This document shows, piece after piece, positions 1-9,700 of a stretch of DNA of 16,222 nt. The notes below the pieces were generated by a model. The model did no database searches, had not been told where the DNA came from, and was given only the letters and a program-made list of their open reading frames with translations. The DNA comes from CAVZXS01 sp963779325. GTDB taxonomy: Bacteria; Bacteroidota; Bacteroidia; Chitinophagales; Chitinophagaceae. Each line of letters starts with the position of its first letter. Within the stretch, counting starts at the first letter, position 1. The stretch covers positions 1-16,222 of the forward strand of contig CAVZXS010000016.1 in assembly GCA_963779325.1 (NCBI GenBank), given 5' to 3'. The position numbers were made by a program, and so were the translations under genes.

Positions 1-363
1 TTTAAAACTATTAAATTTTAATACATCCAAAGCCCACACTACTATTAAAACAGAAAATATTATAAAAAGATCATAGAATTTATTTTTTGCTCTCAAAAAA
101 ATAAAAAAGATAATGGATAATGAAAAAATTATTACTAATAAAGTACAAATATTGAGAATGTTTAGTATAGTAGGGTACTCGTGCACTATTTGGGCGTTCA
201 TTCCAACAGGCACGGACTTCAATCCTTCTTCTTTTAAAAAGGTCATATAATTATATAATACAGGAACAACTAAAAATAACAGGAATTTAAAGGAATAAAT
301 AAAAAGGCAAAATGCTGTTACAGATAAACCAATTAACACAATATTGAGTTTATGCGACTTCAT
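1..363 (-). CDS. Small membrane protein, candidate RHS immunity protein (partial, 3' end off window)
   Basis: An open minus-strand frame starts at ATG 363-361 and runs 121 codons to the left edge without a stop, so the C-terminus is missing. It begins MKSHKLNIVLIGLSV. Hydrophobic stretches lie at about residues 7-37 (one long or two short membrane segments), 67-91 (ILNICTLLVIIFSLSIIFF) and 96-113. A charged loop with KEEGLK sits near residues 44-49. The gene starts 23 bp after the stop of the RHS protein, on the same strand, and is very AT-rich (12 G/C in the first 60 bases of the window). Position, size and composition fit the immunity gene that usually follows the variable tip of an RHS polymorphic toxin. 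I do not recognise the family. A membrane location would fit protection against a membrane-acting tip, but that is inference. It could be an unrelated cargo membrane protein. Confidence 0.6.
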   Translation of the reverse strand, partial: MKSHKLNIVLIGLSVTAFCLFIYSFKFLLFLVVPVLYNYMTFLKEEGLKSVPVGMNAQIVHEYPTILNILNICTLLVIIFSLSIIFFIFLRAKNKFYDLFIIFSVLIVVWALDVLKFNSFK

Positions 364-386
364 AATAAAAATATTAATTATTTACA

Positions 387-3300
387 TCACTTGCTAACTT
401 GTTGGACTCCCTTTTCTATAGCTTTTAAAGAATTTTTTAATTTAATCTCATTACTTTGCACTGCTGAAACAACCTTTTTTTCTAATGTTGGAGATAACTT
501 TGAAAGGGTTTTTGACATCCTGGCTTCAGTTTTAATTTCGGTTTTAGTAGTAGTTACAGTACCAGTAAATGAGTCATTCGGTTTTGTACTGAGAGCTATT
601 TCATTATTTTTTATATCTTCCGAAACGATTTTAGTATATGTAGTCCCTTTAGTGATTGTTTCGGTTATGCTTGTAATTCCATCTTTTCCGCTCAATGCGT
701 CCAATGTGACTACAGTTGTCTTATTCGTAGATGTTGAAACTAGATAGTCACCAAAACCTTCATTCTCAATCGTTGAAGAAACACTTTGAGAAGTTTCAGT
801 TATGGATTTTGTTGAGTTTACAGATTCAATCTTAGTATCTGAATTTGTGAAAAATGAAATAACCTCGGCAGTCCTAGGAAATATCTTTTCTTCTCTATAA
901 TCTGTGTATGTGCTATTCATTAAAAGATTTCTATTTAAAGTAATTGAATTCTCCACTCTTTGATGATGATTTGAACTTCCATTAGTTACAATCTTTCGCT
1001 CCAATCCTTCAAGATCAATTGCTCTAATAACATCGTTCTCTGCGTAAGCATATGTACTGTTATAGACATATTCTTGTGCTAAAGGATCAATCTGTATAAA
1101 TCGTCCTATTTGAGGGTCGTGATTTCTAAACCTCATTTGATATAAATTCAATCCTAAGTCTTCGTCTAACTCTTGTGATGTAAACTTCTTTTTGTTCTCA
1201 GTGTAGTTACTACCCTTTAATACCTTGCTTGATATTCCCGCCATGGTCAAGCCGAACGGATAATAATGCGTCTCCTCCAATAAGGGTCCTCTTGTATGTG
1301 TTACCTGCAAATTATCAAAGAACACATCAATGTTGGGTGTTTCATTGCTAACGTAGATATAAAGATAACCACTTTCATTGATCGGTTGGTCGGTAAACTG
1401 GTGCAGCTTAAACTCCTCGCTGTTTCCTACCTGGTCAAAACCGCTGTAGCCGCTTGCTATTATATTTCCGGCAGCATCTTTGGCTACCCTGAACTGTTCA
1501 TCCATCAACACCCAACTTAAATAGGCTTTGGGTTTACCCGACCCGATTGTATAACCTGCTTGTGTATTTAAAAAATTAGTTGCCGCACCGCCGCTTACAC
1601 CACTGCTCAGCAGTTGTGCACTTGTGGCTTTATTGCCTGCCAAGCCGGCTACACCATTGGCCAACGCATCGGCTAATTCTGTTAAAGGATTGGGGCCGCT
1701 TGGTGATACGCCGTTTAATTTATACCAACTGTTGGCTCTTACATTAAACTTATCTCCCGCCATTACTTTTAATATTATGGACGGGCCTATCTTGTTTCCG
1801 TCGCCTCTTACTTTGGCTACATATTCATTAGGGTTGGTATAATTATCAACGGGGTATCCTGCCGGTTTTACAATTCTTGTTGTACTGATATTTCCATAAT
1901 ATATACTTTCTGTTATATTCTGCGCAGGCTCCATACTTGCCACAGGATAGGCGCCGGTTTGTTTTTCATCAGTCAGTACCACTCTTACATTTCCTAAATG
2001 ATCTTTAAGCATATAGTCATATGCCCAGCCCGCTGTCGGGAGGGAGACCGGTCGCACACGGCCTTCCTCGTGACCGAAGAATTGTAATGTATTATTTTCA
2101 TAGATGAAGCCGCCGATATATGATGTCGTTGTATTTTTTTGTGTATTACCGTTTTCTGCGGAAGCTAATTCAATAGTTCTTTTTTCCAATTTCATACCTA
2201 CTGCATCATAGATATAGGTTATGCTTCCTTTGGCATTGCCTGCAACATCTTTTACATCTATCTTCCAAGGCAGGTTCAGGTGGTTGTACACAATAGCCCC
2301 CGCGTTGGCGGGTATATCTATACCTGCGGTGCCGTTCAGTCTTTTGTTTTTATCGGTTAATAAATTACCGTTTACATCATAGCCGTAATCATCGCCTGCG
2401 GTATTCTTATCTGTAAAGTCCCCTAACCCCCCTCCGGCTCCCCCCACGAGGGGAGTGCCGCCGGTAGCAGCATCACCTACACTGCTCAGCTTATTGGTAT
2501 TGGCAAAATAGTTATAGCTCAGGCTATCTATCAGCGGACTTGCATTTATCTTCAAGCCGTTTTGCTGCATTTGTTTTATGTTGCCATTTTCATCATAGGC
2601 ACTGGTATAGTTTATTCCGTCGCCCATCTTCATACTGAAGTCGATGGTAAAATTGCTGCCGGGTGCGGGGTCGTTCTTTTGCCAAGCTGTACCGAACTGT
2701 TGGTTAAAGTCTCCGTACAATAATCTGTTCACGGCGTCATATCCAAACCCGTAGGCTCTTTCTTCCTTGGAGCCGCCGGTGTTCCAGCGCATACCGCCTA
2801 TATTACCGCTGTGCTGGTTATTGTCAAATCCCCAATCGTAACTCAGGTCCATCGAGAACCATTTATTGGCCTGTGCTTTTGTGCCGTTGGCATTGTCTGT
2901 ATAATCCCAGTTCAATCCTTTTAACCAACCGCGTATATTGTAATTGTAGTTCTGATCTTCCAATGGTGTAGCGGTAAGATTACCCTGGTCATCTTTTTGC
3001 TGTCCTATCTTTTTATTTTTTAATTGCCCCATTGCATCATAGGTATTTCTTACGATCTGCCGGTTGGTTAGTGCATCATCATTTATTTGTTTGCGTATTT
3101 CCAACAAGCGGCCGGCATGGTCATAATCCATATTGGTTTTCACCCGCAGGTTACTCATGCTGCCTTGTGCATTGTTGTGTACACTGTAGCTGCTTACTAC
3201 CCTGTTTTTAAAATCGTACCGGTTGGTGGTTATATCCAAACCTCCTTTATAGTTATTGCTTTGTACTTGTACAGCTCTTCCTTTTTCATCATAAAAGCTT

Positions 3301-5267
3301 ACGGTCTCCATCCAGTTGCCTGCGGTAAGATTCGTCGGGTCTTCCAATACTCTTACTCTTGTGCCTGTGGGCATGCCTTTTACAGCCGTGCTGTTTTGTG
3401 CGGGTACCGGTTCGGCGTATGTATTATTGCCCTGGTCTAATTTTGCATTGTTGGCAGTGTTAAATGTTTTGTTGGTCCAGGTATAATCATCGTAATAACT
3501 TATACTGAGCGGTATTAATGTTCCGCCTGCGGGCACGGGATATAAACTTACTGTTTGCTGGTTATTAAAACTGCTGCCTGAGCCCGTGGTAAATTGTGTT
3601 TCAAACTCGGCGGTGGTTTCTGATTCAAATTCGGGATCGAGATAAATGGTGTTTACCGCTTCATACAATGCTTGTCCTGCTACGCGTTGTGTTACGATAA
3701 GTTCCTGCGGTATGCTTACGGTATTAGTTCCTGTAGTTGTTAGTGTAGTGGTGCCGCTTGTTATTCCGGTAACATGAGTCTGTAATACATCTCTTGTTCC
3801 GTCGTATTGCATAATACCGCTTTGTGCGGGGCGGTTCAGCACATCATACAATATATACATCCACTGCGCGGGGCTCTTCTGCCGCATATTGGCGTCTTGG
3901 GTAAATACCAATCTGTCCCGTACATCGTGCACCATATATACCCAACCGGCACCGGGTACTTTTTTGGCTATCATTCGGTTTCTTTGGTCATACTCATAGC
4001 GGAAGCATAACTCATCGATGGTGGTTTGGCTGAGTGTCCAGTTATTGGCCATATTCATAGAGGCTACGGCCTTGGGCGGTATTACAAATCGTAAATTATT
4101 GAGATCGTCATATACATAATAAGTACACAACCATCCTGTGTGTGATGCTGAGGGCACTGCATCGGCCTGTACTTTTTTTAATACTACTTTGCCTTGCTTA
4201 TCCTTATATTCTATTACTTGTTTACCATGTTGATCAATAGTAATAGTTTTATGAACTTGTCCTTGTAAATAACTTCCACTAATGGTATTATCTGCACCGG
4301 GGGTATTAATAATATAAATGGGCTGAGAAGAAGTACTCCCGCTAAATTCCAGCTTTATACCGAATTCATAATCATTATTCGGAAGCGTATAATTAACAGG
4401 GCTTACGGGGCCTGACGTGCTTGATATCCATGTGCCTGATGGATACAATCTTCGTAAAATTGTAACTGCAACAACATTGGGTGGTAATTGGCCCCAAGTA
4501 AAAGTATAAAGTTGTTCTCCCGTTTGCGGGCTGTAACCGCTTTGAGGAATCAGTACGTGAAAGTTTATATAATTAGTAGCAAACGAGTTCCCGTTTACTT
4601 TCCACAGTTTTACATCATCGGTTAATAAATTAGAATAATATTTTACTTCAATGGCTTTTTCATTTGCCGTTCCTTCACTACCCACCCAGCTGTTGCCGGG
4701 TGCAAATGTTTTTAAAGGTCGGTTGAGCGGTGATGCTTCGTATACCGTTTTACCGTAATAGCGTTGTTCATTATTAAAGGCAGGTTGTTCTGTTTTATAT
4801 GTTGTTCCGTAAAAAGTATTTTGTTCGCCAAAGGGATCGGCTTTAAAGGTTCCGGAATTGGTTGCGGCTGCATAGGGCAAAAAATTATGCGTCTCCCTGC
4901 CAAACTCATCATACACATTGGCGGCTACGATATCTTTTTTTGTCGGCGAGGCTTGACGTCCTACAGTTTGCAATGGTCTGCCGAGTCCGTCTACATATTG
5001 CGTGGCCTGCATTACCTGTTCGGGGGTGCGCAGCGCATCGGTTACATCTGTTTCCAATGTATAGGGTTGCTGCGGTTCCCATGTGCGTACATAGTTTACG
5101 GTTGCAGTGCCCGGGTAGGCGGGCGGTGTGTACACGGGTACGGCTGTTGCGACTGCCTGCACCTTGGTGGCGGTGGTGGGTTTATTGGTTGTTTGTGCTG
5201 CCGCTGTTACAGTCAGTAACAGGGCGGTTGCCACCTGATAAACTATTTTTATATTTTTTGTACGCAT
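387..5267 (-). CDS. RHS repeat protein with RHS-associated core and unknown C-terminal toxin-like tip
   Basis: A secreted YD/RHS-repeat protein of about 1626 residues. The frame is open to 5300, but the start at 5267 (MRTKNIKIVYQVATALLL) is preferred. It gives a clean signal peptide ending ...TAAAQ, and the longer form would be encoded by a palindromic repeat. In order: a Bacteroidota RHS N-terminal region (DUF6443 type) with EQVMQATQYVDGLGRPLQT and YDEFGRE; many YD-type repeats (YDDLNNLRF, YDQRNRMI, YDHAGRLLEI, YDAMGQLKNK, YGYDVNGNLL); the segment YMLKDHLGNVRVVLTD; and the RHS core at about 1352-1421 (LGLNLYQMRFRNHDPQIGRF, IDPLAQEYVYNSTYAYAEN). The core ends IDLEGLE instead of the usual DPxG. 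The family forms a beta-cocoon that encloses a C-terminal effector. The last ~205 residues (1422-1626) are that tip: Ser/Thr-rich, apparently beta-rich, without Cys or Trp, ending in a Lys-rich helix-like segment. I recognise no toxin motif. The tip's DNA is AT-rich relative to the core (21 versus 27 G/C in sampled 60-base lines), suggesting modular exchange. Confidence 0.9.
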   Translation of the reverse strand: MRTKNIKIVYQVATALLLTVTAAAQTTNKPTTATKVQAVATAVPVYTPPAYPGTATVNYVRTWEPQQPYTLETDVTDALRTPEQVMQATQYVDGLGRPLQTVGRQASPTKKDIVAANVYDEFGRETHNFLPYAAATNSGTFKADPFGEQNTFYGTTYKTEQPAFNNEQRYYGKTVYEASPLNRPLKTFAPGNSWVGSEGTANEKAIEVKYYSNLLTDDVKLWKVNGNSFATNYINFHVLIPQSGYSPQTGEQLYTFTWGQLPPNVVAVTILRRLYPSGTWISSTSGPVSPVNYTLPNNDYEFGIKLEFSGSTSSQPIYIINTPGADNTISGSYLQGQVHKTITIDQHGKQVIEYKDKQGKVVLKKVQADAVPSASHTGWLCTYYVYDDLNNLRFVIPPKAVASMNMANNWTLSQTTIDELCFRYEYDQRNRMIAKKVPGAGWVYMVHDVRDRLVFTQDANMRQKSPAQWMYILYDVLNRPAQSGIMQYDGTRDVLQTHVTGITSGTTTLTTTGTNTVSIPQELIVTQRVAGQALYEAVNTIYLDPEFESETTAEFETQFTTGSGSSFNNQQTVSLYPVPAGGTLIPLSISYYDDYTWTNKTFNTANNAKLDQGNNTYAEPVPAQNSTAVKGMPTGTRVRVLEDPTNLTAGNWMETVSFYDEKGRAVQVQSNNYKGGLDITTNRYDFKNRVVSSYSVHNNAQGSMSNLRVKTNMDYDHAGRLLEIRKQINDDALTNRQIVRNTYDAMGQLKNKKIGQQKDDQGNLTATPLEDQNYNYNIRGWLKGLNWDYTDNANGTKAQANKWFSMDLSYDWGFDNNQHSGNIGGMRWNTGGSKEERAYGFGYDAVNRLLYGDFNQQFGTAWQKNDPAPGSNFTIDFSMKMGDGINYTSAYDENGNIKQMQQNGLKINASPLIDSLSYNYFANTNKLSSVGDAATGGTPLVGGAGGGLGDFTDKNTAGDDYGYDVNGNLLTDKNKRLNGTAGIDIPANAGAIVYNHLNLPWKIDVKDVAGNAKGSITYIYDAVGMKLEKRTIELASAENGNTQKNTTTSYIGGFIYENNTLQFFGHEEGRVRPVSLPTAGWAYDYMLKDHLGNVRVVLTDEKQTGAYPVASMEPAQNITESIYYGNISTTRIVKPAGYPVDNYTNPNEYVAKVRGDGNKIGPSIILKVMAGDKFNVRANSWYKLNGVSPSGPNPLTELADALANGVAGLAGNKATSAQLLSSGVSGGAATNFLNTQAGYTIGSGKPKAYLSWVLMDEQFRVAKDAAGNIIASGYSGFDQVGNSEEFKLHQFTDQPINESGYLYIYVSNETPNIDVFFDNLQVTHTRGPLLEETHYYPFGLTMAGISSKVLKGSNYTENKKKFTSQELDEDLGLNLYQMRFRNHDPQIGRFIQIDPLAQEYVYNSTYAYAENDVIRAIDLEGLERKIVTNGSSNHHQRVENSITLNRNLLMNSTYTDYREEKIFPRTAEVISFFTNSDTKIESVNSTKSITETSQSVSSTIENEGFGDYLVSTSTNKTTVVTLDALSGKDGITSITETITKGTTYTKIVSEDIKNNEIALSTKPNDSFTGTVTTTKTEIKTEARMSKTLSKLSPTLEKKVVSAVQSNEIKLKNSLKAIEKGVQQVSK
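390..1004 (-). other. Variable C-terminal tip region of the RHS protein
   Basis: This is the part of the RHS gene after the core signature IDLEGLE. It encodes about 205 residues from ERKIVTNGSSNHHQRVENS to KGVQQVSK. Visible features are an early segment with NHHQR and YTDYREEK, a long Thr/Ser-rich central part with alternating hydrophobic positions (for example TTVVTLDALSGKDG and SFTGTVTTTKTEIKTEA), and a final ~45 residues with helix-like Lys/Leu/Val spacing (SKLSPTLEKKVVSAVQ). In the RHS family, sequence after the core is the exchangeable effector. None of the nuclease, deaminase, ADP-ribosyltransferase or metallopeptidase motifs I know is evident. Calling it a toxin rests on position and the adjacent small membrane gene. 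Confidence 0.6.
2419..2456. repeat. GC-rich palindromic element, in-frame copy inside the RHS gene
   Basis: A C-rich then G-rich stretch with inverted arms CTCCCC (2438-2443) and GGGGAG (2450-2455). It is preceded by the tract cccctaacccccctccgg, resembling the copies near 10.8 and 10.9 kb. Read on the minus strand it keeps the RHS frame open and encodes the Gly-rich insert TPLVGGAGGGLGD between AATGG and FTDKNTAGDDYGYD. The surrounding RHS sequence reads naturally without it, so it looks like a small insertion tolerated in a loop. Confidence 0.6.
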
Positions 5268-5287
5268 ATGGTTGTACAGTTTTAGAA

Positions 5288-5322
5288 CCTCACCCCCCAA
5301 CCCCCTCTCCGAGGGAGAGGGG
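5288..5322. repeat. GC-rich palindromic element, intergenic copy before the RHS gene
   Basis: A perfect hairpin: CCCCTCTCC (5302-5310), loop GAG, GGAGAGGGG (5314-5322), preceded by the tract cctcaccccccaac. It shares this tract and stem with the copy at 11842-11876. It lies in the 139 bp gap between the adhesin-like gene and the RHS gene, just upstream of the RHS start. In mRNA it would form a stable hairpin that could attenuate or process the transcript at this junction. There is no U-tract next to it, so it is not a classical terminator. Confidence 0.75.
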
Positions 5323-5406
5323 AATCAGCCTCTGATTCTTTGAAGCCTTCGATCTCTGCTGCTGATCATCAGCGTGGAAAATATTTTTTACAACTTAACT
5401 CCGTTA

Positions 5407-6723
5407 CTATTTTTTCTCCGTTGCTGCGCTTTTTATTTTCTTTACTTCTTCCTGCAATTGTTTTATTATTTCTGATTGCTGTTGTAAAAGTTTCATCTGC
5501 TCGGTTTGTTGTTGCTGTTGTTGTTCTGCCAGTTTTTGTTGCTGCTCTATTTTTTTATTGGCATCAATGGCGTAGAGTGTCAGCTCTTCTATCTTTTTTA
5601 ATAAAGTGGCCTGGTTATCACCCAGGTTCAGTCCGTCTTTTTCTATTTCTTCGGCCGAGGGTACTTCGGGTAAATGATTATTGGCTTTGATAAATTTTTC
5701 TACTTCTATCAGCGAAGGCAATTTGTATTGCCGGTCAAAAACATAATCGGGCCAGCCGGCTTGGGTTACTTTTACTTTTTGTGTTTTGATGCCTTTGTCT
5801 ACAAATAATTTGTAATCGGGATCGGTTGTGTTGCTGGCACCAATGCTTACTTTACCGGCTGCAGTTACCCGAAACTTATCGGTATAAGCATTCAACGTCG
5901 AGCCTGCCGCGCCGGGTGCTGCCGTGTATACGACAAAGTCGCCGCCGGCTCCGGATCCCGTCCCGCCGCCCGGATATATATTGAACGACTGTCCTGCTAC
6001 GTTAGCTCCGCTGCCCTCTAGTGAATGCAGTTTCAACGGGCCGTATGCTGTGGCTACGTTGCTGTTGATACCGTTGAACAGTACATCGTTTGTAAAATAG
6101 CCGGGAAGGTTGGAACCGAGTAACAATTGATTATTGGCAGTTGCAGTTAAACTATAGCCGTAGGCCATAGATAAAATATAAGTTCCCAAACTATTGGTGC
6201 TGCCTACATTGACCCTGCCGCCCGATACCTGATAACCGATATTGGTTCCGCCCTCGGAAGAAGTGACAGCATAACCTATGGCGGTCGCATTATTCCCCGT
6301 GGCGCTTGCATTGGCTCCTATCACGGTTGAAAATGCGAAGTTGTTGCTTATACCCGAGCCAATGGAAGTGCTGTACAATTGTCCCGCTGACGTAGCGTAC
6401 CCGATAGCGGTTGATCCTTGGCCGGCTGCTCCGGCAGAGTAGCCGATGGCGGTTGACCAAAGACCGTTTGCCGCGGCTGAATAACCGATCGCTGTTCCGT
6501 ATCCCCCTGCTGCACTTGTTAGCGGGCCGAAGCGCTGACTGTTTGCTCCCGTGCCGGGTACATTAATTGTACCGCTTGATAATATGTTGCCTGCTACATG
6601 CAGTTTTTCTGTGGGGGTTATGCCAATTCCTACATTACCTGTGACAGGAAATGTATTGTTTTGCGCCTGCAGTGAAAAACCGAGTACGGTAAACGTTATG
6701 GCTGTTATTAATACTTTATTCAT
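5407..6723 (-). CDS. YadA-head-like surface protein with C-terminal coiled coil
   Basis: An exported protein of 438 residues. The start at 6723 (MNKVLITAITFTVLGFSLQAQ) is chosen because it gives a typical signal peptide; the frame is open to 6765 but that overlaps the preceding gene. Residues 30-45 (VGIGITPTEKLHVAG) are the common Bacteroidota fibre motif. Residues about 74-165 carry repeats of the type (S/G)TAIGYSA, typical of the YadA-type left-handed beta-roll head of trimeric adhesins. Residues 283-310 hold FRVTAAGKVSIG and YKLFVDKG. Residues 323-370 (WPDYVFDRQYKLPSL, EVEKFI, NHLPEVPSAEEI, LNLGDNQ) resemble the C-terminal region of Bacteroidota tail-fibre-like proteins, a position where other proteins carry a peptidase S74 chaperone. 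Residues 371-430 form a Gln-rich coiled coil. No YadA membrane anchor or type IX sorting domain is visible. It starts 13 bp after the 1131-residue RHS-like gene and precedes the RHS toxin-like gene. An adhesive or trimeric spacer role is inferred. Confidence 0.8.
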   Translation of the reverse strand: MNKVLITAITFTVLGFSLQAQNNTFPVTGNVGIGITPTEKLHVAGNILSSGTINVPGTGANSQRFGPLTSAAGGYGTAIGYSAAANGLWSTAIGYSAGAAGQGSTAIGYATSAGQLYSTSIGSGISNNFAFSTVIGANASATGNNATAIGYAVTSSEGGTNIGYQVSGGRVNVGSTNSLGTYILSMAYGYSLTATANNQLLLGSNLPGYFTNDVLFNGINSNVATAYGPLKLHSLEGSGANVAGQSFNIYPGGGTGSGAGGDFVVYTAAPGAAGSTLNAYTDKFRVTAAGKVSIGASNTTDPDYKLFVDKGIKTQKVKVTQAGWPDYVFDRQYKLPSLIEVEKFIKANNHLPEVPSAEEIEKDGLNLGDNQATLLKKIEELTLYAIDANKKIEQQQKLAEQQQQQQTEQMKLLQQQSEIIKQLQEEVKKIKSAATEKK

Positions 6724-6736
6724 GGCTTTTATTTTT

Positions 6737-9700
6737 TTATTGCGGTTGTTGATATTTATAGTCAAAAGTTTTTACAATTTTTCCATCCTGATCCCTGATT
6801 AATTTTAAGCGGTTGAATGGGTCGTATTCGTAAAAACTAATCCTGTTATTTGCATCACATTGAGATGTCATTCCAATCAGTGGCTCGTAAGTGTAGGTTG
6901 TCATCAATGCTTTTTCAGGATAAAGCCTCAGTTCATCAATTACTCCTGCTCCCGATACTGTAACCGTTCCATTTACAGCTAATGTAACTTTATGTTCGTA
7001 ATACGTCCACCCGTTTATGCTGCGCCCCACGGTTGCTATAGTTCCGTTTACATTTCTTGCACCGTTCTTACTCCAATAAGAAACGATATATGTTCCTGCT
7101 GTACTGATTGTTTTTGTGAGAGCGCCTAAAGAAGGGTCGTACACTTTCTTTCCGGTCAGTGCAGTATTATCTGGTGCAGGTGCTCCTGTAAATATCCAGT
7201 TACCTTTGCCGTCCGATTCAAAGGAAGTATGTGCAACAGATGCATTATTGGCGTTTTGAACTTCTGTAATTACATACTCGCTATTGTAATCCCAAAGCAG
7301 GCTGCTGACATTGCCTCCTTCCCCGGTATATTGTAAAGGGTTGCCGTAATCATCATATTGATCATAGGTAACTATTTTAGGGTTGGGATCGTCCTGTCCT
7401 TTTATTTTAACTGTACTTATTGCTATTCTGTTACCAAAAACAGAATAATCCTTACTGATTTCAGATATTGGGAAAAAATGAGGTCCTGTTTTTTTGTAAA
7501 CATGATAAGTTCCGGTTTTTACATTTGTAATTTCTGTTAACCTGTTACTGTTATAAAGAAGACTGTTGCCGGTTCTAATAAAATATTCATATGCACGTTC
7601 ATAGTTTTCGTATAGATTATCGTCAGTCCCCGTACTTGGAACAACAACCTTGCTACGCAATAAATTAAAAGACCCATAAGAATAAAGCTCTTTCATCTCG
7701 ATGCCCGTATTATTCTCGTCGTACTCAGTTGTAACAGTCGATAATAATAAACTTTCAATATCAAAGATTGGATAATACCCTGTAAGTGTTCTTGGCATTG
7801 GGTACCAAATAAAAGTTGCACAATTTATACTGGTACCCATAAAATATTCAGAGGCATAAGTAAACATTCTTGCGCCGTAGTAAAGCGGTGATACAAGAGT
7901 GCCATATGTATTTTCAATTTTTCGTAAAAGTCTATTCTGCTTATTATATATCAATACAGATTTAACGGTACCGTTTTCAGGAAAATCAGAATTTCCACCT
8001 CCATAAGTAGATGATATTTTTTTCTTTGAGGGCATTGCAATGCTAAGCTGAGAAGAGCTATTAGCATTACTGCTTATTAAATCAGGGTTATTATTAAAAT
8101 AAGTTTCTGTTCTCCCGATATCTGCTCCTGACCCATCAATGTCCTTTTTTATTACCAGGTCATACCCGATACCGCTTCCTGAACCAAGCGCATTGCTTGA
8201 ATAAAACCCACGGGCATTAATTTCAATAATACTATATGTAGTAATGCTACTACCGGCACCTGAGCTTTGTCCTAACTGTAAAGAATTTATTGAAAATGCT
8301 CTGCAGATTTGTAACGGAATTAAGGCCTTCCCACCGTAATAGGCGTATACAGTCTTTTTAGATAAAACATTATCATTCTCATGAAAGCTAACTGCTTTAA
8401 TACGTAATCCATTACCCGATGAAAGTTGGTTAGTTGTTGTAGAAAAATCCGGCACCAAATAGTTATCAAAAGTATTAAGTTCATACTCTAAGCTTACCTT
8501 ACCGCCGGTGGGATATTTAATTGCAGTTAAGATGCCGGCTTGTGCAAATGTCAAATTTGCAGAATTGTTATTCCCATTATCGCCGAGACTCGCAGTAGTA
8601 CATAATTGAGATGGGTTAAATCTGGCAGGATTGGGAATTAAAGAAGAGTTTAATAATTGTCCATTATAAAATCCCCAAAAATCCTGCGACAAAGAGTTTT
8701 TTGACGGAAGTAAAATTGCACTGTATGTAAATTCATGGGTCGCTCCGCTGTTGTCTAACATTGACAAGAGTTTCAGTCGAAAATTGGGTGCATTACCAAA
8801 TGAAGCTGCATTATTAGGTTGATATTTATTTCCACCGACATTAGATGCATCAAAGTACGAGTAATTAAATAAATATGACTTGATTACTTTCCCGGCAGCA
8901 GTAATACTTACAGCATCAAGTTTTTTTCCTCCTATCATATCATTTCGATCTGAGACTGAAAAATTCATTTGTCCGTTAGGGAAGCTGATAGAGCTCAAAT
9001 AAAATTTTTTTTCACTTGAATAACTATATGTTTTTCCAACTCCTTCAACAGGAAAATCCGTATACCCTTCCGGAGTTGCTCCTGTCCCGTTAATAGTATT
9101 TGAAGCCGAGCTTATGACCTTGTCCCATTTTTCAGAATATACAGGATAATTATTTACAGTTCCGTTCGTTGTGTAGTTAAGAATAATTTGTCGTTTATTT
9201 TTTGTTATAACTTTTGTAAGCATCCATATTTTCGAAGATGGCATTGTCTCAGTAATGCTGACACCACTACCAATACCTATGCCACCAACAGTCTCTGAGT
9301 AAGAATTAATTTCATTTAATACTTCAAAATAATATTCTTCACCGGAGGGTACAGTGATTACGTATACGTTTCCGGTTCTCTGTACCTTATACCCTGTTTT
9401 GTTTAAAACTATTATATTGTTTGCCTTCGGGTTAAGGATAAACTTTAATGAGTGTCCCGGAAAATTTGCAGTAAAAATATCAGGTTCAGAATCATAATAA
9501 GGATTCTCAACAATATCTGTTGTAACAGGTTGATTATCTCTGTTGCCATTTATCGGAATATAATAAGAATGAGCCCCTGTGAACCCGCTCATAAAACATG
9601 TCCCCTCTGTGCTAACAGAAATCAAGTAAGAAGAATATATCCTGTAGGAGTAAAGAGATTTTGACGGATATACAGGATCGATATCGCCCCAACCATTTGC

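Noticed and set aside
352..747. 131-codon plus-strand open frame opposite the RHS tip
   Set aside because: It overlaps both the RHS C-terminus and the start of the small membrane gene on the other strand. The hydrophobic look comes from reading an AT-rich, Thr/Lys-rich frame backwards.
5268..5300. Longer N-terminus for the RHS protein (start at 5300)
   Set aside because: The extra 11 residues overlap the palindromic element and come before a well-formed signal peptide starting at 5267.
4862..5335. 157-codon plus-strand open frame at the RHS 5' end
   Set aside because: It is antisense to the RHS signal peptide and N-terminal domain, and its composition (Arg/Cys/Leu/His-rich) is not protein-like.
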